NCBI RefSeq assembly: GCF_000420705.1
Contig: NZ_ATVL01000009.1
Coordinates: 620,001-684,000 of the forward strand
Length of the DNA stretch: 64,000 bases
Source: Hymenobacter norwichensis DSM 15439
GTDB lineage: Bacteria > Bacteroidota > Bacteroidia > Cytophagales > Hymenobacteraceae
Direction of reading: 5' to 3'
Part shown: in pieces, positions 8,828-16,766 of the stretch
Layout: each line of letters starts with the position of its first letter
Position numbering within the stretch: position 1 is the first letter of the stretch
Translations under genes and position numbers: made by a program
The notes under the pieces: model-generated
Told to the model about the DNA's origin: nothing
What the model saw: only the letters and a program-made list of their open reading frames with translations
Database searches by the model: none

Positions 8828-10609
8828 TTAGTTGCCGAGTACCACTTCTACCCGGCGGTTTTTGGCTTTGCCGGTGGGGGTGGCGTTGCTCACGACGGGC
8901 TCGGTGGCGCCGTGGGCGTAGACTTGCACGCGGCCTTCGGGGAAGGCGCTGGTGCTTTTTTGTTGTAGCCACTCGCGCACGGCCATGGCGCGGTCTTCGG
9001 AGAGTTGCTGGTTCTTTTGCGGGTCGCCTACGTTGTCGGTGTGGCCGTGCACGGCTACTTTCAGGTTGCCAGCCACTACCAGGTCGTCGAAGAGCTGGTT
9101 GAGCTCACGCTCGGCGGCGGGGGTGAAGGAGCTTTGGCCGGTATTGAACTCGATGTTCCAGGCCCGCTTGCTCACGTTGCGGCGGATTTCATCATCGGCG
9201 GCAAACTTCTGCTGGTCGGCGGGAGCTACGGCTTTGCCTTTGTACTGGGCCTGCATGTTCTTCAGTAAGCTCAGGTCCAGCATCTGGTCGAGGGGTACGT
9301 AGCTGGGCAACTCCTTGGGGTAGAGCTTGCTTTGCACGTCGCCGAAGGTTTTGTAGACGGAGGCGTAGATGTTGGTGCCGCCTTCTTCGAGGCCAAACAA
9401 GGCCAGGTTATCGGCGAAGTTGAACACCTTGCTGCCGCCAAGCTCCACCACTTCGCCATTGCGGTCGGCTTCGCTCACGCCCTTGTAGTACTTCAGCCAG
9501 TAGGCGCCGTTCTTGTCTTTATCGGCGTACACTTCGGCCGAAATATCGGCGGCCCGCTTCAGCGCCTCGGGGTGGCTTTTCACCTGGTCGCCGGCTACGG
9601 CAAAGGCGGTCATCAGGCCAGCTACTTCCTTCTGGTGGGCGTCGTACCAGCGCTTGGTAGTCACCATGATGTTGGGCATCTGGTTGGAGTAGTCTTTGGT
9701 GGACACGATGCTCACCAGCCCACCTTTTTGCTTGGCAATGTTCACGTCGCCGGGCGTCCAGGTGGCTACGGCATCGGCTACCACATCGATTTTCACGCCG
9801 GTATTTTTGCCGTTTACCACTTTGGTACGCTGCTCGGGTTTGCCCACGATGTACTTTTCGGCGGCCACCAGGAAGTCAGAGGCCGACATGAAGTTCACGG
9901 CTTCGGGGTCGTAGGTGGTTTCGTCGGGGTTGACTTTGAGGCCGTTGTCGGCGCACCATTTCAGAGCAATGTTCTGGTCACCGTCGCGTAGGTAGCAGGC
10001 AATGGTTTTGCCCACGGCCAGCTTGGGGTTGTCGAGCCACTCTTTCGGACCCATCAGCTTGTCTTCGCCGAACGATTTACCCACCGAGTAGGGGATAATC
10101 TGGAGTTGCGTACCGGCTTTCTTGAGCTGTTCCTGCACGGCCGAGAAGCCGGGCAATCCGTCGCCCATGATGCTCACTAGCAGGCCCGGCGTGCTGGGGT
10201 TGGCGTCGAGGTCGGCGGCGTTCTTCACCAGGTCAGCCTGCATTTTGGCTACGTCGTCCTGGCGCACAATCTGGAGGTCGAGTCCGTTGGCGGCCATGGC
10301 CGAGCCTTGGGTGGTGCGAGGGCCGCCGTTGGCCAGCATACCGGCCATTTGGGAGTTCCAGGCCATTACTTCCCACGTGATGGGCGTGCCTTTCTCGGCG
10401 GGCGTAGTGCTGGGCAGGGCGGCTAGAGGCACCGCCACGTTGGCCCGGTTGCCGTTGCTAGCGGCGGTGGGCAGCTCAATGGAGTTGAGCAGTACCGACT
10501 GCGTGTCGGCTTTCTTGAACACGGCACCGCTGGAAACCAGCTTGTTGATGCCGAAGTACAGGCCCACCACCAGGAGTAGGCCGATTACGATTTTACCGCG
10601 AGTAGTCAT
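8828..10609 (-). CDS. membrane-anchored substrate-binding protein fused to OmpA domain
   Basis: A 593-residue protein in three parts. A single N-terminal membrane helix (about 6-25) has no obvious cleavage site. A periplasmic type II binding-protein region of about 400 residues follows, with features such as GPKEWLDNPKLAVGKTIACY, DVVADAVATWTPGDV and MVTTKRWYDAHQKEV, as in aromatic/nitrate/taurine-type binding proteins. The C-terminus is an OmpA domain (about 480-593) with GHTDNVGDPQKNQQLSEDRA and the KNRRVEV end, which in OmpA family members binds peptidoglycan. Such a protein could bridge inner membrane, ligand and cell wall. The permease and ATPase genes follow, and a PspA-like coiled-coil gene precedes it. 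Similar proteins carry automatic names such as phosphate ABC transporter substrate-binding/OmpA family protein; phosphate specificity is not supported by anything seen here. Confidence 0.9.
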   Translation of the reverse strand: MTTRGKIVIGLLLVVGLYFGINKLVSSGAVFKKADTQSVLLNSIELPTAASNGNRANVAVPLAALPSTTPAEKGTPITWEVMAWNSQMAGMLANGGPRTTQGSAMAANGLDLQIVRQDDVAKMQADLVKNAADLDANPSTPGLLVSIMGDGLPGFSAVQEQLKKAGTQLQIIPYSVGKSFGEDKLMGPKEWLDNPKLAVGKTIACYLRDGDQNIALKWCADNGLKVNPDETTYDPEAVNFMSASDFLVAAEKYIVGKPEQRTKVVNGKNTGVKIDVVADAVATWTPGDVNIAKQKGGLVSIVSTKDYSNQMPNIMVTTKRWYDAHQKEVAGLMTAFAVAGDQVKSHPEALKRAADISAEVYADKDKNGAYWLKYYKGVSEADRNGEVVELGGSKVFNFADNLALFGLEEGGTNIYASVYKTFGDVQSKLYPKELPSYVPLDQMLDLSLLKNMQAQYKGKAVAPADQQKFAADDEIRRNVSKRAWNIEFNTGQSSFTPAAERELNQLFDDLVVAGNLKVAVHGHTDNVGDPQKNQQLSEDRAMAVREWLQQKSTSAFPEGRVQVYAHGATEPVVSNATPTGKAKNRRVEVVLGN

Positions 10610-10632
10610 TGTATTATTGAGAAACTAGAGAG

Positions 10633-10833
10633 TTAGAACTGAGGAAGGGTGGGGCGCCACGCTGCTACGGGGGCTACTTTAGGTGCCGTAGCAAAGGCAG
10701 GCCGGGTGTGAGACGCCGAGGTAGGCGCGGGGCGCAGCTGGCTGAGGGGTGCCGCGGGCAAGAGAGCATTCAGGCCCGCCAGCACCAGCGTCATCAGCAA
10801 AAAGCTAGTCAAGCAGGCTAGAATAGGCATCAT
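10633..10833 (-). CDS. small single-pass membrane protein, candidate
   Basis: A frame of about 66 residues fills the spacer between the coiled-coil gene and the OmpA-fused gene. It starts ATGATG, overlaps the end of the upstream gene by 29 bases and is preceded by a weak purine-poor region. The product would have one hydrophobic helix (LACLTSFLLMTLVLAGL) and a proline/alanine-rich tail with no family I recognise. Its fit between two co-directional genes, the overlap and the clean membrane helix argue that it is real. It could also be a chance frame in GC-rich DNA. A longer TTG-type extension to 10944 lies wholly inside the upstream gene and was not used. Confidence 0.5.
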   Translation of the reverse strand: MMPILACLTSFLLMTLVLAGLNALLPAAPLSQLRPAPTSASHTRPAFATAPKVAPVAAWRPTLPQF

Positions 10834-11794
10834 TGGAGGCTTTGCGAATTTGAGTGGGTGACTGTGGTGCTTGGGGCTTTTCGTCCATGATGGCGCTGAA
10901 TTCGCCTTTCTGGTACATGCCGAGCAGGCGCTGGCCTTTCTCACTCATCACGCCGTTTTGGATGTCCATTTCCTTCACGAACTCCTGCGAATAGCGCATG
11001 GCCTGCTTGATCTGGCCGAGCTGCGCGGCCATGTCCTGGGCCACCCGGTCGGTGGCGAGGTCGAAGAAGTACTTCTTGTCGGGGTCGCCGCGCAGGATGT
11101 TCATGGCGGCCCGCATGCCAGAGCTGGTGCGCTTCACCAGGGCGTATTCGTCTTTCAGCAGGCCTACTTTGAACTTGCTGTTGTCGATTTGGCGCAGGGC
11201 GGCTTTCAGGATCTGGCGCATCACGAGGCTCACGTTGGCCGTGGTAGTGAGCATGGGCGTGAGGCGCTGGTTGTAGTCCTGGAGTTGGGCGGCGCGGGAG
11301 GCGTAGCTGTCGGCGGCGTCTTTTTCGCCCTGCCGGGTGGCCGAGGCGGCCAAGGCCAGGTACTCCTGCATCTGGTTCTGATTGTCGGTCAGCTTGCGCT
11401 TCACCAGTTCGTGCGCCCCTTCGATGTGGCCCACCTCGCCCTCCATGTTGCGGGCTTCCTTCTCGGTGTTCCGGATGTAGCTTTCCATGATGCCGATGGG
11501 GTCGGTATCAACGAAAATGCCCGCCGCCGTGCGGAAGATGCGCTGCCCGGCGTACCAGAGCCCCGTTTTGATCCGCTTGTTGGTGACCAGCAGGAACAAG
11601 GCAAACAGCGCCCCAAGCCCAATACCGAGCTTCACGGTGTCGAACACGATATCGACGAGGTAGGGCACGATGATGCCCCAACTGTACACGCCGGCCCCCA
11701 CAAGGCCAGCCAGAAAGACCCACCCCGCCACTTTTTCGGGCTGCTGCCACTTCGGCAAGTCGGTGGATTGGTCGGTAGGAAGTAGAGTATTCAT
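10805..11794 (-). CDS. membrane-anchored coiled-coil protein, PspA-like
   Basis: A 329-residue protein with two membrane helices near the N-terminus (about 22-44 and 52-71). A long helical region of more than 200 residues follows, rich in Glu, Lys, Gln and Ala. The start of this region, VDTDPIGIMESYIRNTEKEARNMEGEV, resembles the opening of PspA/IM30 proteins, which bind membranes and respond to envelope stress; the assignment rests on this resemblance and the helical make-up only. It is the first gene of the leftward cluster with the small membrane protein, the OmpA-fused binding protein and the ABC parts. The ATG at 11794 was preferred over a start at 11839 because the added residues look like untranslated leader. 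A role in envelope maintenance is an inference. Confidence 0.7.
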   Translation of the reverse strand: MNTLLPTDQSTDLPKWQQPEKVAGWVFLAGLVGAGVYSWGIIVPYLVDIVFDTVKLGIGLGALFALFLLVTNKRIKTGLWYAGQRIFRTAAGIFVDTDPIGIMESYIRNTEKEARNMEGEVGHIEGAHELVKRKLTDNQNQMQEYLALAASATRQGEKDAADSYASRAAQLQDYNQRLTPMLTTTANVSLVMRQILKAALRQIDNSKFKVGLLKDEYALVKRTSSGMRAAMNILRGDPDKKYFFDLATDRVAQDMAAQLGQIKQAMRYSQEFVKEMDIQNGVMSEKGQRLLGMYQKGEFSAIMDEKPQAPQSPTQIRKASNDAYSSLLD

Positions 11795-11900
11795 GGGAGT
11801 GTTGGTGAATTGGTGATGGATACCAGAATCCAAGACCAATGCCGCGTCCCGTTTTTCTCTGCTTTTATTTATTTAAGTATTTGATAATCAAGAAAATAAA

Positions 11901-11937
11901 ATAAAAAACCCTTCGAATGCTAGATTCGAAGGGTTGT
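11901..11937 (-). terminator. intrinsic terminator after the CrtA-like gene
   Basis: Read on the minus strand, the stem aacccttcgaat / attcgaagggtt with a short loop is followed by a run of six T residues. A second hairpin, cccttcc / ggaaggg at about 11942-11960, lies beside it and is followed by five T residues on the plus strand, so the pair may stop transcription from both sides. Confidence 0.75.
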
Positions 11938-12010
11938 AAAACCCTTCCGTTTTGGAAGGGTAGTTTTTCAGAACGGAGGGGTAGACAGATGCTTTTTAGG
12001 GCTAAATACT

Positions 12011-12234
12011 AGTTCCCCTCCTCAGATGAGGAGGGGCTAGGGGTGGTTGACCTGCCGCTGTTTATCCCGAACGTCATGCAGAGGCGGAGCCGAAGCATCT
12101 CGCTCGAATCGTTGAGTTAGCATTGCAATGTCAGCAGGCGAGATGCTTTGCTGCGCTCTGCATGACGGTCTTGTAGGTTGTTCTGATATGTGTCAACCAC
12201 CTCTGACCCCTCCTTACCTAAGGAGGGAAGCTAG
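12011..12234. repeat. family B long inverted repeat enclosing a family A copy
   Basis: The outer arms are agttcccctcctcagatgag with ggggctaggggtggttgacc (12011-12052) and, inverted, gtcaaccacctctgacccct with ccttacctaaggagggaagc (12192-12231). The interior holds a full family A hairpin. With the terminator pair to its left it accounts for most of the 465-base gene-free stretch between 11795 and 12259. Confidence 0.8.
12071..12168. repeat. family A long hairpin repeat, copy A4, nested
   Basis: The left arm acgtcatgcagaggcggagc pairs with the right arm ending gctgcgctctgcatgacgg. The loop-proximal part (cgctcgaatcgttgag) differs from the usual gcgtgctgac. It sits almost exactly in the middle of the family B inverted repeat. 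Confidence 0.85.
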
Positions 12235-12259
12235 CCTTTTAGCTTTAGAACGTGGTAGT

Positions 12260-13030
12260 TTAAATCGTTGCTTCCAGCATTTCCAGCGGGTTCTTGCCGT
12301 CTAATGTGCCTTCGCTGCGCAGGACCTGGAAGCGGGCGAAGAGTTCTTCGCCGTACCACTTTTCTTGGCGGGTGAGTTTGATTACTTCGCGGTGGGTGGC
12401 GTCCCGGTAGGCGTATTGTTGCATCTTTTGGGCGGATTCCCACACGCTGAACGTGGCTTGCCGGATGATGGGCAGTTCGCCGAGGCCGATGGCAACGCGC
12501 ACCCCGTCGGCGTGGGCTACGGCGGCGCTAGTAGGGGCTACATACTGCCAGAAACGCCACGTCTTCTGCCACCGAATAGAGGCGCGGGTTAGCACGGCCA
12601 CGGGGGCATCGTTGGTAGCGGCTAGGTCTGGCGTTTCGTAGTCGAACGGGTTTGTGCCATCCCAAAGGCCGTGTGACTTCAACGGGGCTAAGTCCAGCGT
12701 CCAGGTTTCAGCGCTGCGCTGGCGGTATTCCTGCCATAAGGAGTGCTCCTGGAAAAAAGCTGCTGCTGCTGCTGCCGAGTCCCAAACGGCCATGAAGCCG
12801 TAGCGGTGCAAGTTCGGCCACAGCCCAAACCCGTTGGCGTTGCCGCTACCCGCCAGTTTGAAAAACTGCAGGCCCTCCACCTTTTGCAATTGCAGTGGTG
12901 AGGTGCCCATTTGAGCTAATCCCCAGCGTTTCTGGTTGGGGCGGAGCGTAAATAGCGTGAGGGTGGTCAGCAAAACCAATTGATTAGAGGTAAGCAGTAG
13001 ATGCCGCAGCAGTACGTAGCGCGCCGCCAT
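12260..13030 (-). CDS. CrtA-like (spheroidene monooxygenase family) protein
   Basis: A protein of about 256 residues resembling CrtA, the carotenoid ketolase/hydroxylase family. Supporting segments are FTLRPNQKRWGLAQM, LQFFKLAGSGNANGFGLWPN, a central RASIRWQKTWRFWQYV stretch and a C-terminal EKWYGEELFARFQVL. Members of this family oxidise the end groups of acyclic carotenoids, and pink to red carotenoids are typical of Hymenobacter-like bacteria. No other carotenoid gene is adjacent, so substrate and product are unknown. The ATG at 13030 lies 38 bases from the end of the preceding terminator, leaving little room for a promoter. A start near the TTG codons around residues 18-20 is also possible. 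Confidence 0.75.
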   Translation of the reverse strand: MAARYVLLRHLLLTSNQLVLLTTLTLFTLRPNQKRWGLAQMGTSPLQLQKVEGLQFFKLAGSGNANGFGLWPNLHRYGFMAVWDSAAAAAAFFQEHSLWQEYRQRSAETWTLDLAPLKSHGLWDGTNPFDYETPDLAATNDAPVAVLTRASIRWQKTWRFWQYVAPTSAAVAHADGVRVAIGLGELPIIRQATFSVWESAQKMQQYAYRDATHREVIKLTRQEKWYGEELFARFQVLRSEGTLDGKNPLEMLEATI

Positions 13031-13067
13031 GCTTGGCTGCAAACAGCCAGCATAGGTCCTGAAACAA

Positions 13068-13098
13068 CAAAAAAGAGCCGGAATTGCTTCCGGCTCTT
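13068..13098 (-). terminator. intrinsic terminator after the PNPOx-fold gene
   Basis: The perfect 10-bp stem agagccggaa / ttccggctct with a 4-base loop is followed on the minus strand by a T run. It lies between the end of the gene at 13244 and the start of the CrtA-like gene. Confidence 0.85.
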
Positions 13099-13243
13099 CG
13101 CTGATAGCTCAGAAAGACACTTAGGTTGGATTGGTTGTACACACGAAACTCTGCCTCACAGCACCCGACGACTATATATTACAAGTCGTACGAGCCAGTC
13201 GTGAAGCAGAGCTTCGGGTTACAGAGTAGGGCAATGGGGGCAA

Positions 13244-13750
13244 TTAAAGTTTCACTTGTGCGTGCTCGTCGCCGGTGGGCTGATAACGCTCACCGGTAGC
13301 AACAGCTTTTACGTACCCAAAGGCGCGTACTAGCAGGTTGCTAGGCTGGTCCCAATACTCGCCACGCACGATATCAATGCGGAGCAACGCAATATTCGGG
13401 TCGTCGGAGCCTTTGGGGAACCACGCTTTCAGGCCTTCCGACCAATACTTCTTGATCAAAGCGGGGTCGGTGGAAACTGAGGCTGTGCCAGAAATGGATA
13501 CATACAAGTTGTCCTCAGGCTTGGAGTAGCCCAGGTTTACGTGCTGGTCTTTCTTGACCTCGTATACCTTGGCTGAATCCTTCTCGGTGAAAAACCACAG
13601 GGTGCCATTTTCTTCTGGCTCCTGGGTGTACATGGGGCGGCTATGGAGAAGACCACTTTCTTCAGCGGTGGTCAGCATGGCAATCTTGATGTCCTTAATG
13701 CGCTTGATCAGCTCGGTGACATCGTGGCTAACGGCAACTTGCTCGGCCAT
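13244..13750 (-). CDS. pyridoxamine 5'-phosphate oxidase-fold protein (general stress protein 26 type)
   Basis: A 168-residue split-barrel flavin-binding-type protein. Characteristic pieces are IKIAMLTTAEESGLLHSRPM, GTLWFFTEKDSAKVYEV, the ISGTASVSTDP strand, and LKAWFPKGSDDPNIALLRID followed by EYWD, all typical of Gsp26/YdaG-like proteins. These bind FMN or related cofactors and are induced by general stress; the reaction is usually unknown. The ATG start is certain from the conserved N-terminus. It appears monocistronic, with a terminator behind it and a hairpin-containing spacer in front. Confidence 0.92.
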   Translation of the reverse strand: MAEQVAVSHDVTELIKRIKDIKIAMLTTAEESGLLHSRPMYTQEPEENGTLWFFTEKDSAKVYEVKKDQHVNLGYSKPEDNLYVSISGTASVSTDPALIKKYWSEGLKAWFPKGSDDPNIALLRIDIVRGEYWDQPSNLLVRAFGYVKAVATGERYQPTGDEHAQVKL

Positions 13751-13812
13751 AAGTTCAGAATTTTAGTAGGGTAGATTGGAGCTACAGGATACGGCGCTGC
13801 TGTGCGAAGGTT

Positions 13813-13917
13813 ATTGCGTTGCCAGTTGCGGGTTGTCCCTTGCGAGTTTTCAGTTGTTATTATCCATGTGTTGCTAGCTTACACTCGCCTGGCAACTGAT
13901 AACCAACAACTGGCAAC
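13813..13917. repeat. imperfect inverted repeat, family C, before the AcpH-like gene
   Basis: The left arm gttgccagttgcgggttgtc matches the inverse of the right arm, tgataaccaacaactggcaac, with a long loop. The right arm ends about six bases before the ATG of the next gene, so it would form part of its leader RNA. Confidence 0.6.
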
Positions 13918-13923
13918 CTGAAA

Positions 13924-14547
13924 ATGAACTTCCTGGCCCATCTGCTGCTTTCCGGCTCGCCCGCTACCACTCCTAACTACACTGACATTGTGGTAGGCAA
14001 CTTCGCGGCCGAAGCCGTGCGTGGGCGGGCAGGTTTGGAGGCGTATCCCGCCGCCGTGCAGCGCGGCATCCGACTGCACCGCTTCATCGACTCGTTTACG
14101 GATGCGCACCCGCTCGTGCGCCGCACTACAGCCCGCCTGCGCGAATCAGGCCTCGGTAAATGGGCCGGCGTCGTTTCAGATGTGGGTTTCGACCACCTGC
14201 TGGCCCGCAACTTTGCCCGCTACCACCAAGATGCTACCGAGCCGCTAGCGGCCTTCGCCCAGCGCCACTACGCCCTGCTCCACGCCCGCCGCCAAGAGCT
14301 GCCGGAGCGCCTGCAACATATGCTCCACTACATGCGCCGCGACGATTGGTTAACCGGCTACGCGCAGCCCCAAGGTCTGGAACGGGCCTTGCTGGGGTTG
14401 AGCCGTCGCGCGCCCTCAGGTGCCGTGCTGGCTACCGGAGCCGCCGCGTTTCTGGCAGAACTGCCGGCGTATGAGTCAGATTTTCGAGAGTTCTGGCCGG
14501 AACTGCGGGCCGCTGCGGAGTTGACAGGTGCCGATAGGCTGGCATAA
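13924..14547 (+). CDS. acyl carrier protein phosphodiesterase (AcpH-like)
   Basis: A 207-residue protein with the AcpH signature: N-terminal MNFLAHLLLSG, GNFAAEAVRG, GIRLHRFIDSFTDAHP and FDHLLARNFARY. These histidine/aspartate motifs belong to the HD-like fold that removes the 4'-phosphopantetheine group from acyl carrier protein. The same family includes many proteins of unknown physiological role in Bacteroidota. The start is the ATG directly after the family C inverted repeat, and no alternative fits the conserved N-terminus. It is transcribed alone and convergent with the antiporter gene. Confidence 0.9.
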   Translation: MNFLAHLLLSGSPATTPNYTDIVVGNFAAEAVRGRAGLEAYPAAVQRGIRLHRFIDSFTDAHPLVRRTTARLRESGLGKWAGVVSDVGFDHLLARNFARYHQDATEPLAAFAQRHYALLHARRQELPERLQHMLHYMRRDDWLTGYAQPQGLERALLGLSRRAPSGAVLATGAAAFLAELPAYESDFREFWPELRAAAELTGADRLA

Positions 14548-14608
14548 GTAAAACGCTTAGTCGGAACGGGCTTTTCACTTATGCCAGCTGGACAGTGCTT
14601 ACGCCAAA

Positions 14609-16756
14609 CTATTTGCGGAATATGCGGTGCAGGTACCGCCCAACGCCCCGGGTTGGTGGCTCGGTTTCGGTTCCGGCGAAAGAAACTTCCGGAGCGGTGG
14701 TTGCGGCTTCAGGGGCCAGGGGCTGCTGGGGCAGCAGAATCAGGAAGCTGTTGTCCTGGAAATACTTGGAGAGGTAATACGGCAGCTTCTCCAGTTGCCG
14801 AACGTGGGAGGTGTGCCCCCTGCGCGACGAAACAATCAGGAACAGGTCGTTGGCTTTCACTTCTTTGCTGAAAATCAGGAAGTCGTCCCACTCATTGAAC
14901 CCCACGTACTTCACGTTGTGCAGGCTGCTATCCAGGGCATTCAGCGCCTGAATGGCCTGCAACGTAGCGGCCGAAGCGTAGAACACCAGGGGCAGGGCGG
15001 CTTCCTTGGCAATGGTCTGCACCGTGCCCAGCCAGTGCGCAAAGCCGGTTTCCAATTCGGCCTGCGGGGGTACGGCCGCCACAATGCGGGCCAGCGTGTT
15101 GAGCGGCTGCCGCGACTGATACACGAAAATTTCCTCGGTGGTGCTGGCCAGAATCTTTTCGGCCACTGGCCCCAGGAAGCTTGCGGGACTGTAGCCCTTG
15201 TGCAGCCCAATCAGCACGCTAGTGATTTTCTGCTCCTTAATAGTGTACACAATGCCGTTGCTGCGGCTGGCGTCGTGCCGAATCAGGGGGACGATTTCCC
15301 GCTCGGTGGCGGCGGCCTGTTTCTGGGCTTGCTCCATCATCTTCACACCCAGCGCCTCCTGCGCGTCTTCCTCGTCGTCGCTGACGATGTGCAGGGCGTA
15401 CACGGGTACCTGGCTTCTGCGTGGCCGCATCAGCAAACCCAGGTCCACCATGTCCACCACCGTATCGGGGTAAGCCAACGATAATAGGATTCGCTCGCCG
15501 GAGGGCTCGGTGGGGGCTGCGTTGTTGCTTTCTTCGAGTTGGGCCAGCGTGCGGGCCGATTTTTCCACCTGAAACGAGCTGACCGCGCAGCTAGCCAGAA
15601 TCAGCAGGATAGTGCCGTTGAGCACGTCTTCATTGAGCAGGCGCACCGGCTCGCCGTTGGGAGCTTCCCCGATGATGATGTTGTAGCCCACCAGAATTAT
15701 GGCCAGCGTGGCCGCCGCGTGGGAGGTGCTCAGCCCGAACATCAGGTCGCCTTCCACCGCTGAAAGCCGGAACACCCGCTGCGTGATTTTGGCGGCTATA
15801 TATTTCGTGACAATGGCAATGAGCACAATAACGCCGGCCACTTTCAGGGCGCCTGTGCCTTTCACCAGCACGCTCACGTCGACCAGCATGCCTACCCCAA
15901 TCAGGAAAAACGGGATAAACAGCGCGTTGCCCACGAAGTCGATGCGGTTCATGAGAGGTGAGGAGTGGGGCACAAACTCATTGAGCACCAGCCCCGCAAA
16001 GAAGGCCCCGATAATAGCTTCGAGGCCCGCCATTTCAGCCAGGAAGGCGGCTAGCAGCACCATGGCCAGCACGAAGATGTACTGCGAGACGCTGTCGGTG
16101 AAGCGCTTGAAAAACCAGCGCACCACCACCGGAAATCCGAAGAACACCAAACCCACAAACACCAGCGACGACCCGCCCAGCCGCACCCAGAACGCCGTAT
16201 CGGCGCTGCCTTTGGCCAGGCCCGAAATAGCCGCCAGAATAACCAGCGCAATAATATCGGTAACCATAGTGGCCCCGATGGTGAGCGTAACAGCCAAGTT
16301 GCGCGTAACGCCGTAGCGGCTGGCAATGGGGTAAGATACCAGCGTGTGCGTGGAAAACATACTAGCCAGCAGCACCGACGATAAAATACTAAACCCCAGT
16401 GCATAATGACTGGCCAGCACCCCGAACGTAAACGGCATCAGAAACGTGATAAGCCCGAATGTCAGAATCTTGTTGCGGTTCTTTTTGAACTCGCTCAGGT
16501 CGATTTCCAACCCCGCCAGAAACATGATGTACAGTAGCCCCACCGTCCCGAAGAGCACAATGCTACTGTCGCGCTGCAACAAATTCAGGCCGTAGGGCCC
16601 AACTACTACCCCGGCAATGATGAGGCCGATGATGTGGGGAACCTTGATTCGCTGGAACAGAATCGGGGAGAAGAGAATGATGAACAGAACCAGCGAAAAA
16701 ATGATAACCGGGTTTTTGAGCGGTAGCGAGAAATCCAGCGTGTTAAGTAGAATCAT
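14609..16756 (-). CDS. cation:proton antiporter, Kef/CPA2 type, with C-terminal Usp-like region
   Basis: A 715-residue protein. The first about 400 residues hold some 11-12 hydrophobic helices of the Na+/H+ exchanger fold, with HIIGLIIAGVVVGPYGLN, MFLAGLEIDL and the GAFFAGLVLNE segment that are typical of CPA2 carriers. The C-terminal about 300 residues are soluble and show universal-stress-protein-like features, including RILLSLAYPDTV and GLHKGYSPASFLG. It is expected to exchange K+ or Na+ for protons at the inner membrane, with the cytoplasmic part as a regulator. The lipoprotein gene ends only 10 bases upstream, so the two are likely co-transcribed. Confidence 0.95.
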   Translation of the reverse strand: MILLNTLDFSLPLKNPVIIFSLVLFIILFSPILFQRIKVPHIIGLIIAGVVVGPYGLNLLQRDSSIVLFGTVGLLYIMFLAGLEIDLSEFKKNRNKILTFGLITFLMPFTFGVLASHYALGFSILSSVLLASMFSTHTLVSYPIASRYGVTRNLAVTLTIGATMVTDIIALVILAAISGLAKGSADTAFWVRLGGSSLVFVGLVFFGFPVVVRWFFKRFTDSVSQYIFVLAMVLLAAFLAEMAGLEAIIGAFFAGLVLNEFVPHSSPLMNRIDFVGNALFIPFFLIGVGMLVDVSVLVKGTGALKVAGVIVLIAIVTKYIAAKITQRVFRLSAVEGDLMFGLSTSHAAATLAIILVGYNIIIGEAPNGEPVRLLNEDVLNGTILLILASCAVSSFQVEKSARTLAQLEESNNAAPTEPSGERILLSLAYPDTVVDMVDLGLLMRPRRSQVPVYALHIVSDDEEDAQEALGVKMMEQAQKQAAATEREIVPLIRHDASRSNGIVYTIKEQKITSVLIGLHKGYSPASFLGPVAEKILASTTEEIFVYQSRQPLNTLARIVAAVPPQAELETGFAHWLGTVQTIAKEAALPLVFYASAATLQAIQALNALDSSLHNVKYVGFNEWDDFLIFSKEVKANDLFLIVSSRRGHTSHVRQLEKLPYYLSKYFQDNSFLILLPQQPLAPEAATTAPEVSFAGTETEPPTRGVGRYLHRIFRK

Positions 16757-16766
16757 AGCAACAAGG

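Noticed and set aside
8828..10609. Phosphate-specific binding protein
   Set aside because: Automatic names for this architecture mention phosphate, but the neighbouring permease and ATPase look like the nitrate/taurine group and no phosphate-site residues could be recognised.
10871..11785. 304-residue frame antisense to the PspA-like gene
   Set aside because: It is made of repetitive His/Gly/Val-rich sequence and mirrors the coiled coil; the opposite strand explains the region.
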